The notes under the pieces: generated by a model
Seen by the model: the letters and a program-made list of their open reading frames with translations, nothing else
The model's database searches: none
Told to the model about the DNA's origin: nothing
In this document: positions 40,049-50,639 of the stretch, in pieces
Layout: every line of letters starts with the position of its first letter
Position numbering within the stretch: position 1 is the stretch's first letter
Position numbers and translations under genes: made by a program
DNA from: Spinacia oleracea
Taxonomy: Eukaryota > Streptophyta > Magnoliopsida > Caryophyllales > Amaranthaceae
Assembly: GCF_020520425.1 (NCBI RefSeq)
Contig: NC_079487.1
Span: forward strand, 113,804,141 to 113,868,140
DNA length: 64,000 bases
Direction: 5' to 3'

Positions 40049-43000
40049 ATGGTGAATGATGTTGTTAACAATGACGACGATATGATGGTGCGGTCAGATT
40101 CAGAATCTGACCAAGAGGGGCACCCTCAATCGATGGCGAGGTCACAGCCAAGCAGAGCTACGACCGCCACAAATGCAGGACCTCCGATTCCAACTAGGGA
40201 AGAGCTCACTGCGGCCATGACCATCATGCAAAACTTCCTCTTCAATGAGAAGCAGCAAGGACTGGCAAACGACCGCAGAGAAGAGAGGAGGACCAGGCGA
40301 AGGCTGAACGAGCCACCCAGTGCGGAAGTGTCCAGACCCGAACGAGAACTCCTTCCCTTGACAGGAACACACTTGACGTCGAGGTGGACGGAAAGCACGT
40401 GGGACACCCAAAAAAGGGCACAACAGCAACCAGATTGGTTTGCGAGACCATCGCCTACTCCAACAGCTCTCCAAAGCGAATCAACTACTCGTAACACTCG
40501 GATCCGAAGCTCGGTGCTCAGCAGGTTGAGGCCCTCGGTCCACTCAAGGTTAAGACCTTCGATCCACACGAGACTCGGGGTAGGTGAGTCGAGCAGATCT
40601 GGCGAACGTCCCGAGGTCAGTAGCCGAGAAAGAAGAAGAGACAGGAGGCATGATCGAACCCCTAGCCCCCATCGTACGCCCGAACGTTCTAATCATAGAA
40701 CCTCGGCAAACGAAGGCATCAGGGCTAGACTCGGGAAAAGAATCATGACTCCTACGTCATCCCCTTTCTCGGACGAGCTGATTATGGAAGAAATATCGAA
40801 GGTAAGACTGCCAGCTCACCTAACCTACAGCGGAATCACAGATCCGAGGGATCATGTCATCTCCTACGAGCAGCAAATGTTCTTGAGTCCCTACTCCGAA
40901 GCATGCTGGTGTAAATACTTCCCAACCACGCTAACCGGAGTGGCGGGAGAGTGGTTTAGATCGCTGCCGAAAGGATCGATCAAGAGCTGGAAAAAGCTGA
41001 AAAAGAGATTCTGCACACAGTTCGTGAGCAACAATCGCCCCGAGCGAACCACAGCAGAACTGACCTCAATCCAACAAGAAAGAGACGAAAGTCTGAGAGA
41101 ATTCATGGCCAGATTCATGAAGGAATCAACAAACATACCAAACTTGCAGCCAGACGTGGCCATCTTCGCCTTGAAGCACGCGCTCCAGGAAGGGAAGTTC
41201 CGTGACGAACTCTCAATGAAGAACCCCTCCAGAATAGCTGACGTGCTCCAAATGGCTGACGCGTTCATCAGAACCGAGGAGTTCAACAAGGCCGCTGCAA
41301 GACTGAAAGGATCGTCGGATCCGAGAGACACAAAGAATACCCAGAGCAAGCCCGAGGGTAGCTCAAGGAAGGGGAAAGAGAAAGTAGGAGCTAGAGAGAT
41401 GAGCCCGAAGAAAGACGGGAGAAGGGGTGAACTTCAACCCAAGTACACCAACTACACTCCACTAGCTCTGCCCCGAAAGGAGATATTCAGCCTCAACAGA
41501 AATGACGAAAAGTGGAAACTACCTGGGAAGCTCAAGTCCAACCCAGCTCGGAGAAACAAGAACAAATGGTGCGAGTTCCATGATGACTTCGGTCACCATA
41601 CCGAAGAATGCAACTCGCTGAAAGACAACATTGAGGACCTCGTTCGCCGAGGCTACCTGAAACAGTACTTGTTAGACCGAAGGGAGGAAAAAGAAAAGGC
41701 CGCAAGCGGCAAACAACACGAGCAACCCCAGAAAAGGGTCTACGAAGCAACAGGGCACAAGAAAAATGACATCCTAGTGGTGTTCGGGGGACAGAAGTCT
41801 GGCCAGGCCAGCAAAAAACACCTAAGAGCCCTCTCCCATCGGGTCAACTTCAGCGCGGTGGGAGACAACCAGCCACACCCCCCGAACATGACCTTCACTG
41901 CTGATGATTGCTTCGGAGTCCAGTACAAGCATGATGATCCTCTGGTCATCTCCATGGACCTCAATAACCACAACGTACATCGAGTATTAGTCGACGGAGG
42001 AAGTGCCGTCAATATCATCTTCAGAAACTGCTTCGAGCAGCTGATCCTCGAAGAGCCAGAGGAAGCACTGACGAAAGTCAGTTATCCTCTGATCGGATTC
42101 AACGGATCCGCAGCTATCCCTCGAGGAAAGATCACCCTGCCAGTCACAGTGGGCGAAGGCCAGGCAGCAAAAACCCTTCGGGACGAATTTTTGGTGATGG
42201 ACTGCGACTCCGTATACAACGTAATCATGGGGAGAACCATGATTCACAAGATGCAAGCAGTCCCCTCCACATACCACCAGCTGATGATATACGTCTCGGA
42301 TGCAGGATTCGCCGAACGAATCAGGGGTGATCAAGAAGTGGCGAGAAGAACCTGCCACACTGCTGTCCGAAAGCCCAAACTAGAGGACGGCCCCGAGGAA
42401 GAAAAAGGAGCTAAGGGAGAAGAAAGCGAGGCAAAAAGAAGAAGAGCAAGCACGAGCAGCTTGTCTCCCGCAGAAGTTGATGCTCGCCCCGAAACCCTAT
42501 CTCCCGAACCAGATCAAGAAATGGAGGATATCTTCCTCGAAGATAATTCAGACAGGAGCGTCCGAATAGGCAAGGGCCTAAGCTCGGGGCTCCGAATCGA
42601 TTTGATCCGACTACTCAGGGATCACAAAGACATCTTCGCATGGTCAGCAGCAGATATGCCAGGGATAAATCCGAAGCTGATTTGTCACAAGCTGGATGTC
42701 AACGCTGAAGCTCGGCCAATCAAGCAAAAAAAGAGAAATTACTCCTCGGAGAAAAACAAAGCCATCGCCGAGGAGGTTAAAAAGTTGCAAGAGGCCGGAT
42801 TCATCGAACCATGCATGTATCCGAAGTGGCTGGCCAACGTGGTGATGGTCAAGAAAGCGAACGGCTCATGGCGAATGTGCGTAGATTTCACAGATCTGAA
42901 CCGAGCCTGCCCCAAAGACTGCTATCCCCTGCCAAGGATAGATCAACTGGTTGACTCCACCAGCGGCCATGCACTGCTCAGCTTCATGGATGCCTTTTCA

Positions 43001-43348
43001 GGCTACCACCAAGTATTCATGCACCCCGATGACAGGGCAAAGACAGCGTTCATCACAAGCGCAGGAGTGTTCAACTACAAAATGATGCCTTTCGGCTTAA
43101 AAAATGCCGGAGCCACCTACCAGAGGTTAGTTGACCACGTCTTCGCCGACCAGAAAGGGAGGAACGTGGAGGTCTACGTGGATGACTCCATCGTAAAAAG
43201 CATCAAGGAGGAAGACCATGTCAAAGACTTGGCAGAGACCTTCGGAAATCTGAGGAAATACAGCATGAAGCTGAACCCAAAAAAAATGCGTCTTCGGGGT
43301 GAAGTCAGGGAAATTCCTCGGATTCATGGTGAGCGAAAGAGGAATTGA
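40049..43348 (+). CDS. Gag-protease-reverse transcriptase ORF of the Tat element (1099 aa, ends at a frame break)
   Basis: It encodes capsid, protease and the reverse transcriptase of the retrotransposon. Seen in order: a charged N-terminal region; the retrotransposon Gag domain from about residue 253 (LPAHLTYSGITDPRDHVISY, with WF..LP..SI.SW); a zinc-knuckle-like CEFHDDFGHHTEEC at about 507; an aspartic-protease motif VLVDGGSAVN at about 645; then RT with FIEPCMYPKW (about 917), RMCVDFTDLN, FMDAFSGYHQ, MPFGLKNAGATYQR and the catalytic YVDDS (about 1040). After NPKK the frame leaves pol and ends within about 20 residues, at 43348. The next frame (from 43299) continues the protein. The start is taken as the first ATG after the PBS (MVNDVV). 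An in-frame ATG inside the LTR was rejected. Confidence 0.9.
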   Translation: MVNDVVNNDDDMMVRSDSESDQEGHPQSMARSQPSRATTATNAGPPIPTREELTAAMTIMQNFLFNEKQQGLANDRREERRTRRRLNEPPSAEVSRPERELLPLTGTHLTSRWTESTWDTQKRAQQQPDWFARPSPTPTALQSESTTRNTRIRSSVLSRLRPSVHSRLRPSIHTRLGVGESSRSGERPEVSSRERRRDRRHDRTPSPHRTPERSNHRTSANEGIRARLGKRIMTPTSSPFSDELIMEEISKVRLPAHLTYSGITDPRDHVISYEQQMFLSPYSEACWCKYFPTTLTGVAGEWFRSLPKGSIKSWKKLKKRFCTQFVSNNRPERTTAELTSIQQERDESLREFMARFMKESTNIPNLQPDVAIFALKHALQEGKFRDELSMKNPSRIADVLQMADAFIRTEEFNKAAARLKGSSDPRDTKNTQSKPEGSSRKGKEKVGAREMSPKKDGRRGELQPKYTNYTPLALPRKEIFSLNRNDEKWKLPGKLKSNPARRNKNKWCEFHDDFGHHTEECNSLKDNIEDLVRRGYLKQYLLDRREEKEKAASGKQHEQPQKRVYEATGHKKNDILVVFGGQKSGQASKKHLRALSHRVNFSAVGDNQPHPPNMTFTADDCFGVQYKHDDPLVISMDLNNHNVHRVLVDGGSAVNIIFRNCFEQLILEEPEEALTKVSYPLIGFNGSAAIPRGKITLPVTVGEGQAAKTLRDEFLVMDCDSVYNVIMGRTMIHKMQAVPSTYHQLMIYVSDAGFAERIRGDQEVARRTCHTAVRKPKLEDGPEEEKGAKGEESEAKRRRASTSSLSPAEVDARPETLSPEPDQEMEDIFLEDNSDRSVRIGKGLSSGLRIDLIRLLRDHKDIFAWSAADMPGINPKLICHKLDVNAEARPIKQKKRNYSSEKNKAIAEEVKKLQEAGFIEPCMYPKWLANVVMVKKANGSWRMCVDFTDLNRACPKDCYPLPRIDQLVDSTSGHALLSFMDAFSGYHQVFMHPDDRAKTAFITSAGVFNYKMMPFGLKNAGATYQRLVDHVFADQKGRNVEVYVDDSIVKSIKEEDHVKDLAETFGNLRKYSMKLNPKKMRLRGEVREIPRIHGERKRN
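43270..43300 (+). other. One-base frame break at an A-run between the two pol frames
   Basis: An uninterrupted run of eight A lies at 43279-43286. Upstream, RT reads in one frame; just downstream, the conserved continuation reads in another, offset by one base. A one-base length change in the run accounts for it. It could be a real mutation, an assembly or sequencing length error, or slippage. The homopolymer makes the second plausible. Confidence 0.75.
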
Positions 43349-45800
43349 TGCGAACCCAGACAAAGTCCAAGCGGCATTGGATTTACCCGAGCCGAAGACC
43401 AAGAGAGATGTGCAGAGGCTAACCGGCAGGTTAGCCGCACTAACAAGGTTCATATCAAAAGCCTCGGACAAGGGAGCCCCCTTCTTCAAGGCACTGAAAC
43501 CAAAGAACCTCCCCGGAGGAGAAGCAGAACCAGTCAAGAAAAAGGGGGTCCCGAGGAAAGTGGATCCCGAACTGATATGGGAACAGGAGCAAAAAGAAGC
43601 TTTTCAGCAACTCAGAGCCCACCTAGCTCAACTGCCGACACTGGCCAGACCAAAGGAGGGGGAAACCCTGTACCTATATGTCGCAGTTAGCCCTGGAACC
43701 GTCAGCGCAGTGCTTCTTCGGGAAGAAGAAAAGAAGCAACAGCCAATCTACTTCACCAGCCGAACACTTACAGGAGCCGAAACCCGGTACCCACTCATCG
43801 AGAAAGTCGCATATGCAGTAGTGGTAGCTGCACGAAAACTGAGGCCATACTTCGACTCCCACCAGATCACAGTGCTAACTGACCAACCGCTCGAAAAAGT
43901 ACTCGACAAAATAGAGAGGTCAGGAAGATTGGCTGCCTGGGCCTTCGAACTATCAGAGTTCGGCATCAAATATCAGCCGAGGACAGCAATCAAAGCACAA
44001 GCATTGGCAGACTTCTTGGCCGAGTGCTCATACCAGGAAATGTTGGATGATACGAAAAGCACTTGGGAGGTCTTCACTGACGGATCTTCCACAGTAAACG
44101 GCTCAGGGGCAGGAGTTGTACTAATCCCCCCGACGGGGAAAAGCATAGAGTATGCATTGAAGTTCGGCTTCAAAGCAACCAACAACGAGGCCGAATACGA
44201 GGCCGCAATCGCAGGGATAGAGCTTTGTTTATCCCTGGAGGCCGAACATGTTCGCCTCAAAACTGATTCCCAGCTTGTAGCCAACCAGATCCGAGGAGAG
44301 TATGAGGCCAAATGGCCCAGCATGACAGCCTATTTAGCAAAGATTAAATCCTTAACGTCAAAGTTAAGATCCTTTGAAGTCATCCTCATTCCCCGAGGAC
44401 AGAACGCGCAAGCAGACGCACTGTCAAAACTCGCAAGCTCGACACTCATCGACCTAAACAGGTCGGTCCACGTGGAAGTTCACCAGGAGAGAAGCATCGA
44501 CTTGCTACCCACCACAGTATGCAGCTTACGCACCGAACCGAGCTGGATGGACGCAGTAGTTGCATACAAAGAAAGGGGAGAACTTCCTGAAGATAAGCTG
44601 CAAGCGAGAAAACTGAAAAGATTCAACAGATGGTTCATCATCAGCGCCGAAGGAGAGCTCATGAGGAAATCATTCTCTGCTCCGCTGCTAAAATGTGTGG
44701 GTCCAACAGACGCTGACTACATCCTAAGGGAAATCCACCTCGGGATATGCGGAAACCACATTGGAGGTAGGACATTAGCACATAAAGCCCTTCGGGCTGG
44801 GTACTGGTGGCCCACTATGGTTTCCGAGGCAAAGCAGATGGCAAGGAAATGCGAGAAATGCCAAAAGTTCGCACCAGCCATCCATCAACCAGCTCAAGCC
44901 CTACAATCAACACTGTATCCCTTACCATTCGCACAGTGGGGGTTAGACATCATTGGTCCCTTCCCCTCAGCGACGAACCAGAAGAAGTGGTTGATTGTAG
45001 GAGTCGACTATTTTAGCAAATGGATCGAAGCCGAAGCTGTCTCCTCCATCACCGAACCTCAGGTCCGCAAGTTCATATGGCAGAACATCATCACAAGGTT
45101 CGGCATACCAAGACTGATGGTCTTCGACCACGGGAAACAGTTCGACAACACCCCGTTGCAAAAGTGGTGCAAACAGTTCGGCATACACCTAGCATACTCG
45201 GCAGTCTGTCACCCACAAAGCAACGGGCAAGCCGAAGCCGCTAACAAACTCATCCTCAACGCACTCAAGAAAAGAGTCGAGGATGACAAAAACAAATGGT
45301 TAGAAGAGCTACCCGGAACGCTATGGTCCCTTCGGACCACTGAAAAAGAAGCTACCGGACAAACACCGTTCCACCTTGTATACGGATCCGAAGCTGTAAT
45401 TCCTGTGGAAATCGGAACAGAAAGCCTGAGGATCCAGGCATACAACAGGTATGATGGGCTCCAAGGAGAAAGCAACAACCAGCTTCTATCCGAAGCTCTC
45501 GATCTACTGGATGAAGCTCGGAACGATGCAAGGACACTCAACGCAGCCTATTTGCAGAGAGTCAACAAGCATTACAACCGAAGAGTCAACGCCAGACCCC
45601 TAAAAGTCGGTGATCTAGTACTCAGAAACGCCGCCTCGGTTCAGAAAGGACGGATCCATGGCAAACTCTCAGCCACTTGGGAAGGACCATACATCATCCA
45701 TTCCGAAAAAAGGCCAGGCACGTATATGCTGAAACAGTTAGATGGAACAATTCTGAAGAACCATTGGAATACCGATGTTCTCAAGAAATATTTTGTATGA
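43299..45800 (+). CDS. RT C-terminus, dual RNase H and integrase frame of the Tat element (833 codons open)
   Basis: It continues the pol polyprotein. In order: the RT connection (GFMVSERGIDANPDKVQA); the gypsy-type RNase H (LYVAVSPGTVSAVLL, ETRYPLIEKVAYAVV, about residues 125-240); a second, archaeal-type RNase H from about 255 (WEVFTDGSS, NNEAEYEAAI, DSQLVANQ, ADALSKLAS); then integrase with an HHCC zinc motif (about 480-525) and a DD35E core: Asp in LDIIGPF (about 550), Asp in FDHGKQF (about 610) and Glu in GQAEAANK (about 645). A C-terminal chromodomain-free tail ends VLKKYFV. Two RNase H domains in tandem are the Tat-clade hallmark. The nominal start at 43299 is only the first ATG of the open frame. 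Natural expression would be as a fusion with the preceding ORF. Confidence 0.9.
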   Translation: MKSGKFLGFMVSERGIDANPDKVQAALDLPEPKTKRDVQRLTGRLAALTRFISKASDKGAPFFKALKPKNLPGGEAEPVKKKGVPRKVDPELIWEQEQKEAFQQLRAHLAQLPTLARPKEGETLYLYVAVSPGTVSAVLLREEEKKQQPIYFTSRTLTGAETRYPLIEKVAYAVVVAARKLRPYFDSHQITVLTDQPLEKVLDKIERSGRLAAWAFELSEFGIKYQPRTAIKAQALADFLAECSYQEMLDDTKSTWEVFTDGSSTVNGSGAGVVLIPPTGKSIEYALKFGFKATNNEAEYEAAIAGIELCLSLEAEHVRLKTDSQLVANQIRGEYEAKWPSMTAYLAKIKSLTSKLRSFEVILIPRGQNAQADALSKLASSTLIDLNRSVHVEVHQERSIDLLPTTVCSLRTEPSWMDAVVAYKERGELPEDKLQARKLKRFNRWFIISAEGELMRKSFSAPLLKCVGPTDADYILREIHLGICGNHIGGRTLAHKALRAGYWWPTMVSEAKQMARKCEKCQKFAPAIHQPAQALQSTLYPLPFAQWGLDIIGPFPSATNQKKWLIVGVDYFSKWIEAEAVSSITEPQVRKFIWQNIITRFGIPRLMVFDHGKQFDNTPLQKWCKQFGIHLAYSAVCHPQSNGQAEAANKLILNALKKRVEDDKNKWLEELPGTLWSLRTTEKEATGQTPFHLVYGSEAVIPVEIGTESLRIQAYNRYDGLQGESNNQLLSEALDLLDEARNDARTLNAAYLQRVNKHYNRRVNARPLKVGDLVLRNAASVQKGRIHGKLSATWEGPYIIHSEKRPGTYMLKQLDGTILKNHWNTDVLKKYFV

Positions 45801-46809
45801 TCTCTGTCTGTAAACCAAGTAAGTTGTTTAATGAGAAGAGGAAAGCCATTGGCACCATGTGTTTCATTAAACTTATCTCTACATTTATTGTCCCTTTATA
45901 TATATATGCAGCCTCGGATCTGATCAATCCGAGACCAAAAACAGGTTGACTTTGCCCATTCCTTGATAAAATGCAAGAAATGACCAAATCATACACTTCA
46001 GGGAACCGTCCAGAATCCTCGGATTCGCGGTACCCTAATAAAATTTGTTCGCAACAAACAGTCGCTCGAATCAAGTTATAAAACTCCGGCTCAGATCCAC
46101 GGATCGCCGAAGGCATAACTAAAGAGGCAGACTAGCGATCTCTTGCCCAGGTTTCCGAACCACAAGAGATCGGAAGAACAATCCAAACCTCTGAGCAGAT
46201 CGACGGATTTGAAGAGTCTGGAAACTAAAGAGTCTCTTAGCAGATCTACGGATTTGAAGAACTCGCAAAACTAAAGAGTCTCTTAGCAGATCTACGGATT
46301 TGAAGAACTCGCAAAACTAAAGAGTCTCTTAGCAGATCTACGGATTTGAAGAACTCACAAAGTCAAAGAGTCTCTTAGCAGATCTACGGATTTGAAGAAC
46401 TCGCAAAACTAAAGAGTCTCTTAGCAGATCTACGGATTTAAAGAGCTCGCAAGATCAAAAGGTTTTTAGCAAGTCTACAGAAAGAGGAGCTCGAGAAATC
46501 TACGGATTTAAAGACCTAAAAATTGCGAAAGAACAAGTTGAAAAGAAGCAGCCAAGTAACAAACATTCATTTTTTATTCAATATTTGGGGGAAGTACAAA
46601 CACATCGAAAACCTCAAAAATTGAAAACAAAATGAAACAAGTTAAAATCGGCAGCCATCAACAGACAATACCGGCCTACCGAAGTACTAAAGAAAGCAAA
46701 AAGAAATGAGTACAACGCAGCGCCGAGGCAAAAGGGGGAAAAGCAAGCACATATTCGGAAGTCCTCAACTGGAACCGACCGACTCTGAAGAAGACGACTG
46801 CCCGAATCC
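45801..46809. other. Spacer between integrase and the antisense gene of the Tat element
   Basis: It contains the 46-bp tandem array (listed separately) and the likely 3' UTR of both the pol transcript and the antisense gene. A TATATATATG tract lies at 45897-45910. No coding potential on either strand. Confidence 0.6.
46195..46460. repeat. 46-bp tandem array inside the Tat element (about 5 copies)
   Basis: AGTCTCTTAGCAGATCTACG followed by GATTTGAAGAACTCGCAAAA recurs at 46231, 46277, 46323, 46369 and 46415, an exact 46-bp period. Copies differ by only a few bases. Degraded copies flank the array (to about 46510). Tat elements often carry tandem repeats in this 3' untranslated region. Confidence 0.9.
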
Positions 46810-49800
46810 CTAACTCTTGGGAGTCTCAGAAGCGGCCCCTAGGGGAGCATCCTTCGAAGAACCCCCAGCAGTGGTATCACCTTCGGAAGTTGCCTTCTGG
46901 GCCCGAGCCTCTGCAAGAGCAGCTTGGCGTTCAGCTTCAGCTTCATCTCGATCAGCTTGGCATTCCACCAAGTGGTCCTCGGCCTGCATCCATAGAGGAA
47001 CTTTCTCGTTCCAAGGGAAGTGAGGCATGTGCTTCGCAAACATGCGCCGAGCACCCAGGATGCCGTTCCAGTACTGCTCTCTACACTGATCAGCAGTGTA
47101 GAGGTTGACTCGCTCCTGCTCCAGCTTCCGAATATAGTCATCTTTTTCCCGAAGCTTCAGCCGAAGGACAGGCACCTTATCAGCTTGCTGCTGGATCAGC
47201 TCCCGATGCTGGACAAAATGGTGGAGCCTTAACTCCGCCTCTTTACGCTCCTTGTCGGCCGCTTCAAATTTAGACTTCATCTCCTGGAAGAGTCTATCTT
47301 TTTCCTCAAGTTCGCTAGCGAACTTAGCGGCCATATCCTTCTTCTCCTCAGCAAAGGAAGCGATCTTCTCAGCATCCTCTTCAACTCGGAAGATGAGCTG
47401 GCCAACCTCGGTCCCGATCTTCTCAGCAGACTCTCTAGCCTCGCGACTATAGTGAAGGTACAGCTGCTTGAGTTCCGTAAGCTCGGAGAGGAGTTGCCCA
47501 GCCTTCTGGTCCAAAATGGGAATATCACGAGCATAAGCCTCACGATATTTCCTCAGTTGTTTCTCCTCAACCGAGCTACACTCGGAAGCGAACGAAGACC
47601 AGAAAACAGCCTGGGAACGAGAGAAAGATGAGCAAAATAGGAAAAACATAAAACAAAAACACAACTCAAAGAGAAAAATCTAGCAAATTACCTCGTTCAG
47701 ATAGTACTGGGCCATCATTGCCGGATTCCTCTCTTCGGCCCCAGGAACCCTCCACTGCGGGTTAGCACGAAGCAGATTCTCCCGAGCAGCCTCGGGGCCC
47801 ACCAAGGATCCCACGTGAGCCAAAGGGTCCTCTCCCAAAATCGGAGCCCTGGCATATCGAGCCATCGCCTCCCTTACTTCTTCGGGGATCCGTTTTAGCG
47901 GAACATCCGAACAGGGATCAGCATGGATCAGCCTATCCAGGGCCGAGGTAGAAGTAGAACCCAAAGTTGAGTGGCGCCTCTTCCTCGTCAAACCTTGCTC
48001 GGGCTGCTCCTCCTCTCCAGCAGAGGGAACCTCCTTCTGAACCTCGGGGACCGCAGCTTCGGGGCCCGAGAGATCTATCATCTCCTTGTCTGGACTCTTC
48101 TCCCTCTCGAAGGGAAGATCAGCAGACTCCTTCTTCTCCCCAGCTACCTCAGGGACATCCGAACCAGGAACAAAATCGGCTTCAATCGCCTCCATCACCT
48201 CGGTGATATCCTGGATTTCGATCCCCAAAGCAGCAGATGGTTTAAGGGGAGAAGGGATGATATCTTCCTCGATCAGCGGCTGATCCACGGCCGGCGGTTC
48301 AGCAACCACCACACTCTTTAACTTCTGCCCTGGCAAGGGCATGAAGTGAAGAAGATTCTTAGGAGGAGGCATGACTTCCGAAACTGCTTCCTGCATAGCA
48401 AGCATTCAAAGATTAGTTTCCGAAAAGGGGAGAAACGAACTACAAAAACTCCAAGTCAGAACAAATACCTTCTCCGAGGGCTGAGAAGCCTTCGCTTTCT
48501 TCGGATGCGTGGAAGGCCTCAAAAGAGTGCTACCCTTCCTTTTGCGTTGATCCTAAAAAGGGGAGACCAAGGGTCAACGAATGTAAAAGAAGAAAAAGGA
48601 AGAAATAGAGAAAAAAGCGGGAAATACCCGGTTCCTAGATAAAGAGATATCTATCCGAGCCGGAGATGAAACCGAAGGAACGGCACGCGGCACAGCGTCA
48701 GTCCCAGGACCCTAAAAAGATGGTCCAGGACCAAGACGTTAGCCGACGGCCAACCGAAAAGAAAAAGATAAACAGAAAATCGAGCCTATAAATGAACACT
48801 CACCGGATCCGAAGTCGTCTTCAACTCAGGAAGCACAACCTTCACAGGAACAGCTTCAACAGAAGAGGCGGAATCCCACGGATCAGCTCGAACTTCGGAT
48901 ATCCGAGCAACCCCCAAAGGAGACAACACGTAATCCTTCAGACGAGGATTACGAGGGTTATCTTTTCCGAACTTGTACTCGGGAGCCGGGTCGTGAATAG
49001 TCTTCAAATCCAAAGAAATGCCCAACTTCTTAGGATCAATGCAGCTAAAGCCGTACTCTGCAAAAACAAAGCACAAAACATGTCAGCAAAACGAAACAGG
49101 AAAGAGGACAAACTCACTGAAAAAACGGTCTCAGCCGAAAGACACCTACCCCTGTCAAAAATCCTGCTGAGACCGGCAACAGCAAGAATGTCCTCCCTCA
49201 GAATGTAATTGAGATTCGGGAGCCAGCTAGACGGCAGTCGGTGGTTATCCTCTTGAGCCAAGAACCACTGGAGGAGGTCCACATAGTGGCGATGGTTCCG
49301 ATCTGGAGCCGCCACACCCCTCATATCAGGATCAGGAGCCACGAACCACTTCGGAGGACGATAAAAGTTGGGATGCTTCGGATCCGTCGGCACACGGACG
49401 AGCAACCACTCCGTCTTCCAATTGTGGTCAGAGCTAAGGTAGGGGTACGCCGTGATGTAGTTCGGATCCCCCCTCTTTCGGGACTTCTTGTTGACAATGG
49501 TCCACCAACCATACCCATCACCCTTGGAAGCATGGTTGAGAACCAGATCGTGAAGATCCCGAAAAATAGCGACAGAGCAAGGGAAATTGACGAAGTCACA
49601 CACCCATCTAAATCCGATTATGTGCCTCATAGATTTGGGTGTGAGCTGGGCCAAACTAATGTTGTACGACACCAAAACCTCGGATACGAACGGATCCAAA
49701 GGAAAGCGGAGACCATTCTCCAAATGGTGAGTATACACGGAAATGAACCCCCTCGGTGGATGAGTCACCTGAGGACGCTCTTGTTCAGGAAGCTCGCACC

Positions 49801-50197
49801 AGTACCCCAAGGCATGCTGAATTCCGTATAGCTCCTCGGCCTTCCGATGATAATTCCCTAACTTCGCTTCCACCAACCAGTCACCGCTGACCGATTTCTC
49901 CAACGGACCGTCGATCTGCGTGGTCTCATGCAAAATTGAGGCATACTTGCCCTTCGGATCAGCTTCCGACCAATGAACTGGAAACTCGGAGTAACGACGA
50001 CGAACACCCGAAAAACCAGCTCTCTCACCAGAGGTTGCACGTTCATCTTCGGAAGCATCCCAACCAATCGAACTCTTCTCCAACGGCCTCTCCGAAGGTC
50101 GACCCCTCGAAGATTTCGGTAACCTCCCCGAAGGCACGTTCTCTCTCTCACTAGAGGAGCCAACAACGAACTTGTTTTTGCCCCTATTCTTTGCCAT
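46810..50197 (-). CDS. Antisense spliced gene of the Tat element (6 exons, 989 aa)
   Basis: Exons (minus strand): 50197-49150, 49057-48804, 48711-48628, 48552-48469, 48390-47692, 47610-46810. GT-AG borders and phases join to 989 codons plus stop. Residues about 150-205 (THHLENGLRFPLDPFVSEVL, then SLAQLTPKSMRHIIGF) fit the plant 'putative gypsy-type transposon' domain (Pfam Transposase_28, PF04195). A basic, Ser-rich N-terminus may be a nuclear signal. The middle (about 490-720) is acidic and Pro-rich. Residues about 724-960 are a long charged coiled coil, ending in an Ala/Ser/Gly-rich tail. Antisense additional ORFs are known in Tat elements; their function is not established. The promoter would be the TATA box at 50451-50460. 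Confidence 0.82.
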
Positions 50198-50450
50198 GGT
50201 CGCGAAATCTCGATCTAGGGTTTAGATTGAGGGGTAGAAGGAAGAACGAAGAAAAAAGGAGAACTCAGAAACAAATTACCTTTTTCCGAAGCGGAATTCG
50301 CCGATAAAGCGAACAACACAAGTTCCCGAAGTCTAAAGTTGGCCGAATTTCGTAGATCTGAAGAAGCAAATTGCACTGCGATCGCCGGAATCTAGAGAGA
50401 GAATGGGTTTGAAATAAGGAGTAAAAAGTTTAAAAGGAGCAAGGCACCCA

Positions 50451-50460
50451 GTATTTATAG
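50451..50460 (-). promoter_or_regulatory. TATA box for the antisense gene
   Basis: CTATAAATAC on the minus strand, about 255 bp upstream of the antisense ATG and inside the element, before the 3' LTR. Pyrimidine-rich sequence follows. It gives the antisense gene a promoter independent of the LTR. This is inferred from sequence only. Confidence 0.6.
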
Positions 50461-50621
50461 AAAAGAGAAAGGGCGCATCAACTTCCTCAAACCCACGATC
50501 TCCATGACACAGTACAATTCCCAACACTTGTCATCAATGCAAATCATCCCTTTTCAAAAAAGAGAGGGAACTTTCGGACTTCTGACAGCTGGAAACCCAC
50601 CCATTTAATTCTAAATGGACC

Positions 50622-50634
50622 GGGTCTGGGGGGG
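50622..50634 (+). other. Polypurine-tract-like sequence before the 3' LTR
   Basis: GGGTCTGGGGGGG, then CATGT, then the LTR start TGTTTGGG. A G-rich tract at this place would prime plus-strand DNA synthesis. The 5 bp between tract and LTR is slightly unusual. Confidence 0.6.
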
Positions 50635-50639
50635 CATGT

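Noticed and set aside
40126-42358. Several minus-strand open frames of 70-152 codons opposite gag
   Set aside because: They are shadows of a GC-rich coding strand, without splice structure or recognisable motifs.
46817-49831. Plus-strand open frames (up to 196 codons) across the antisense gene
   Set aside because: They are antisense shadows. The minus-strand exons have the coherent splice phases, coiled coil and PF04195-like motif.
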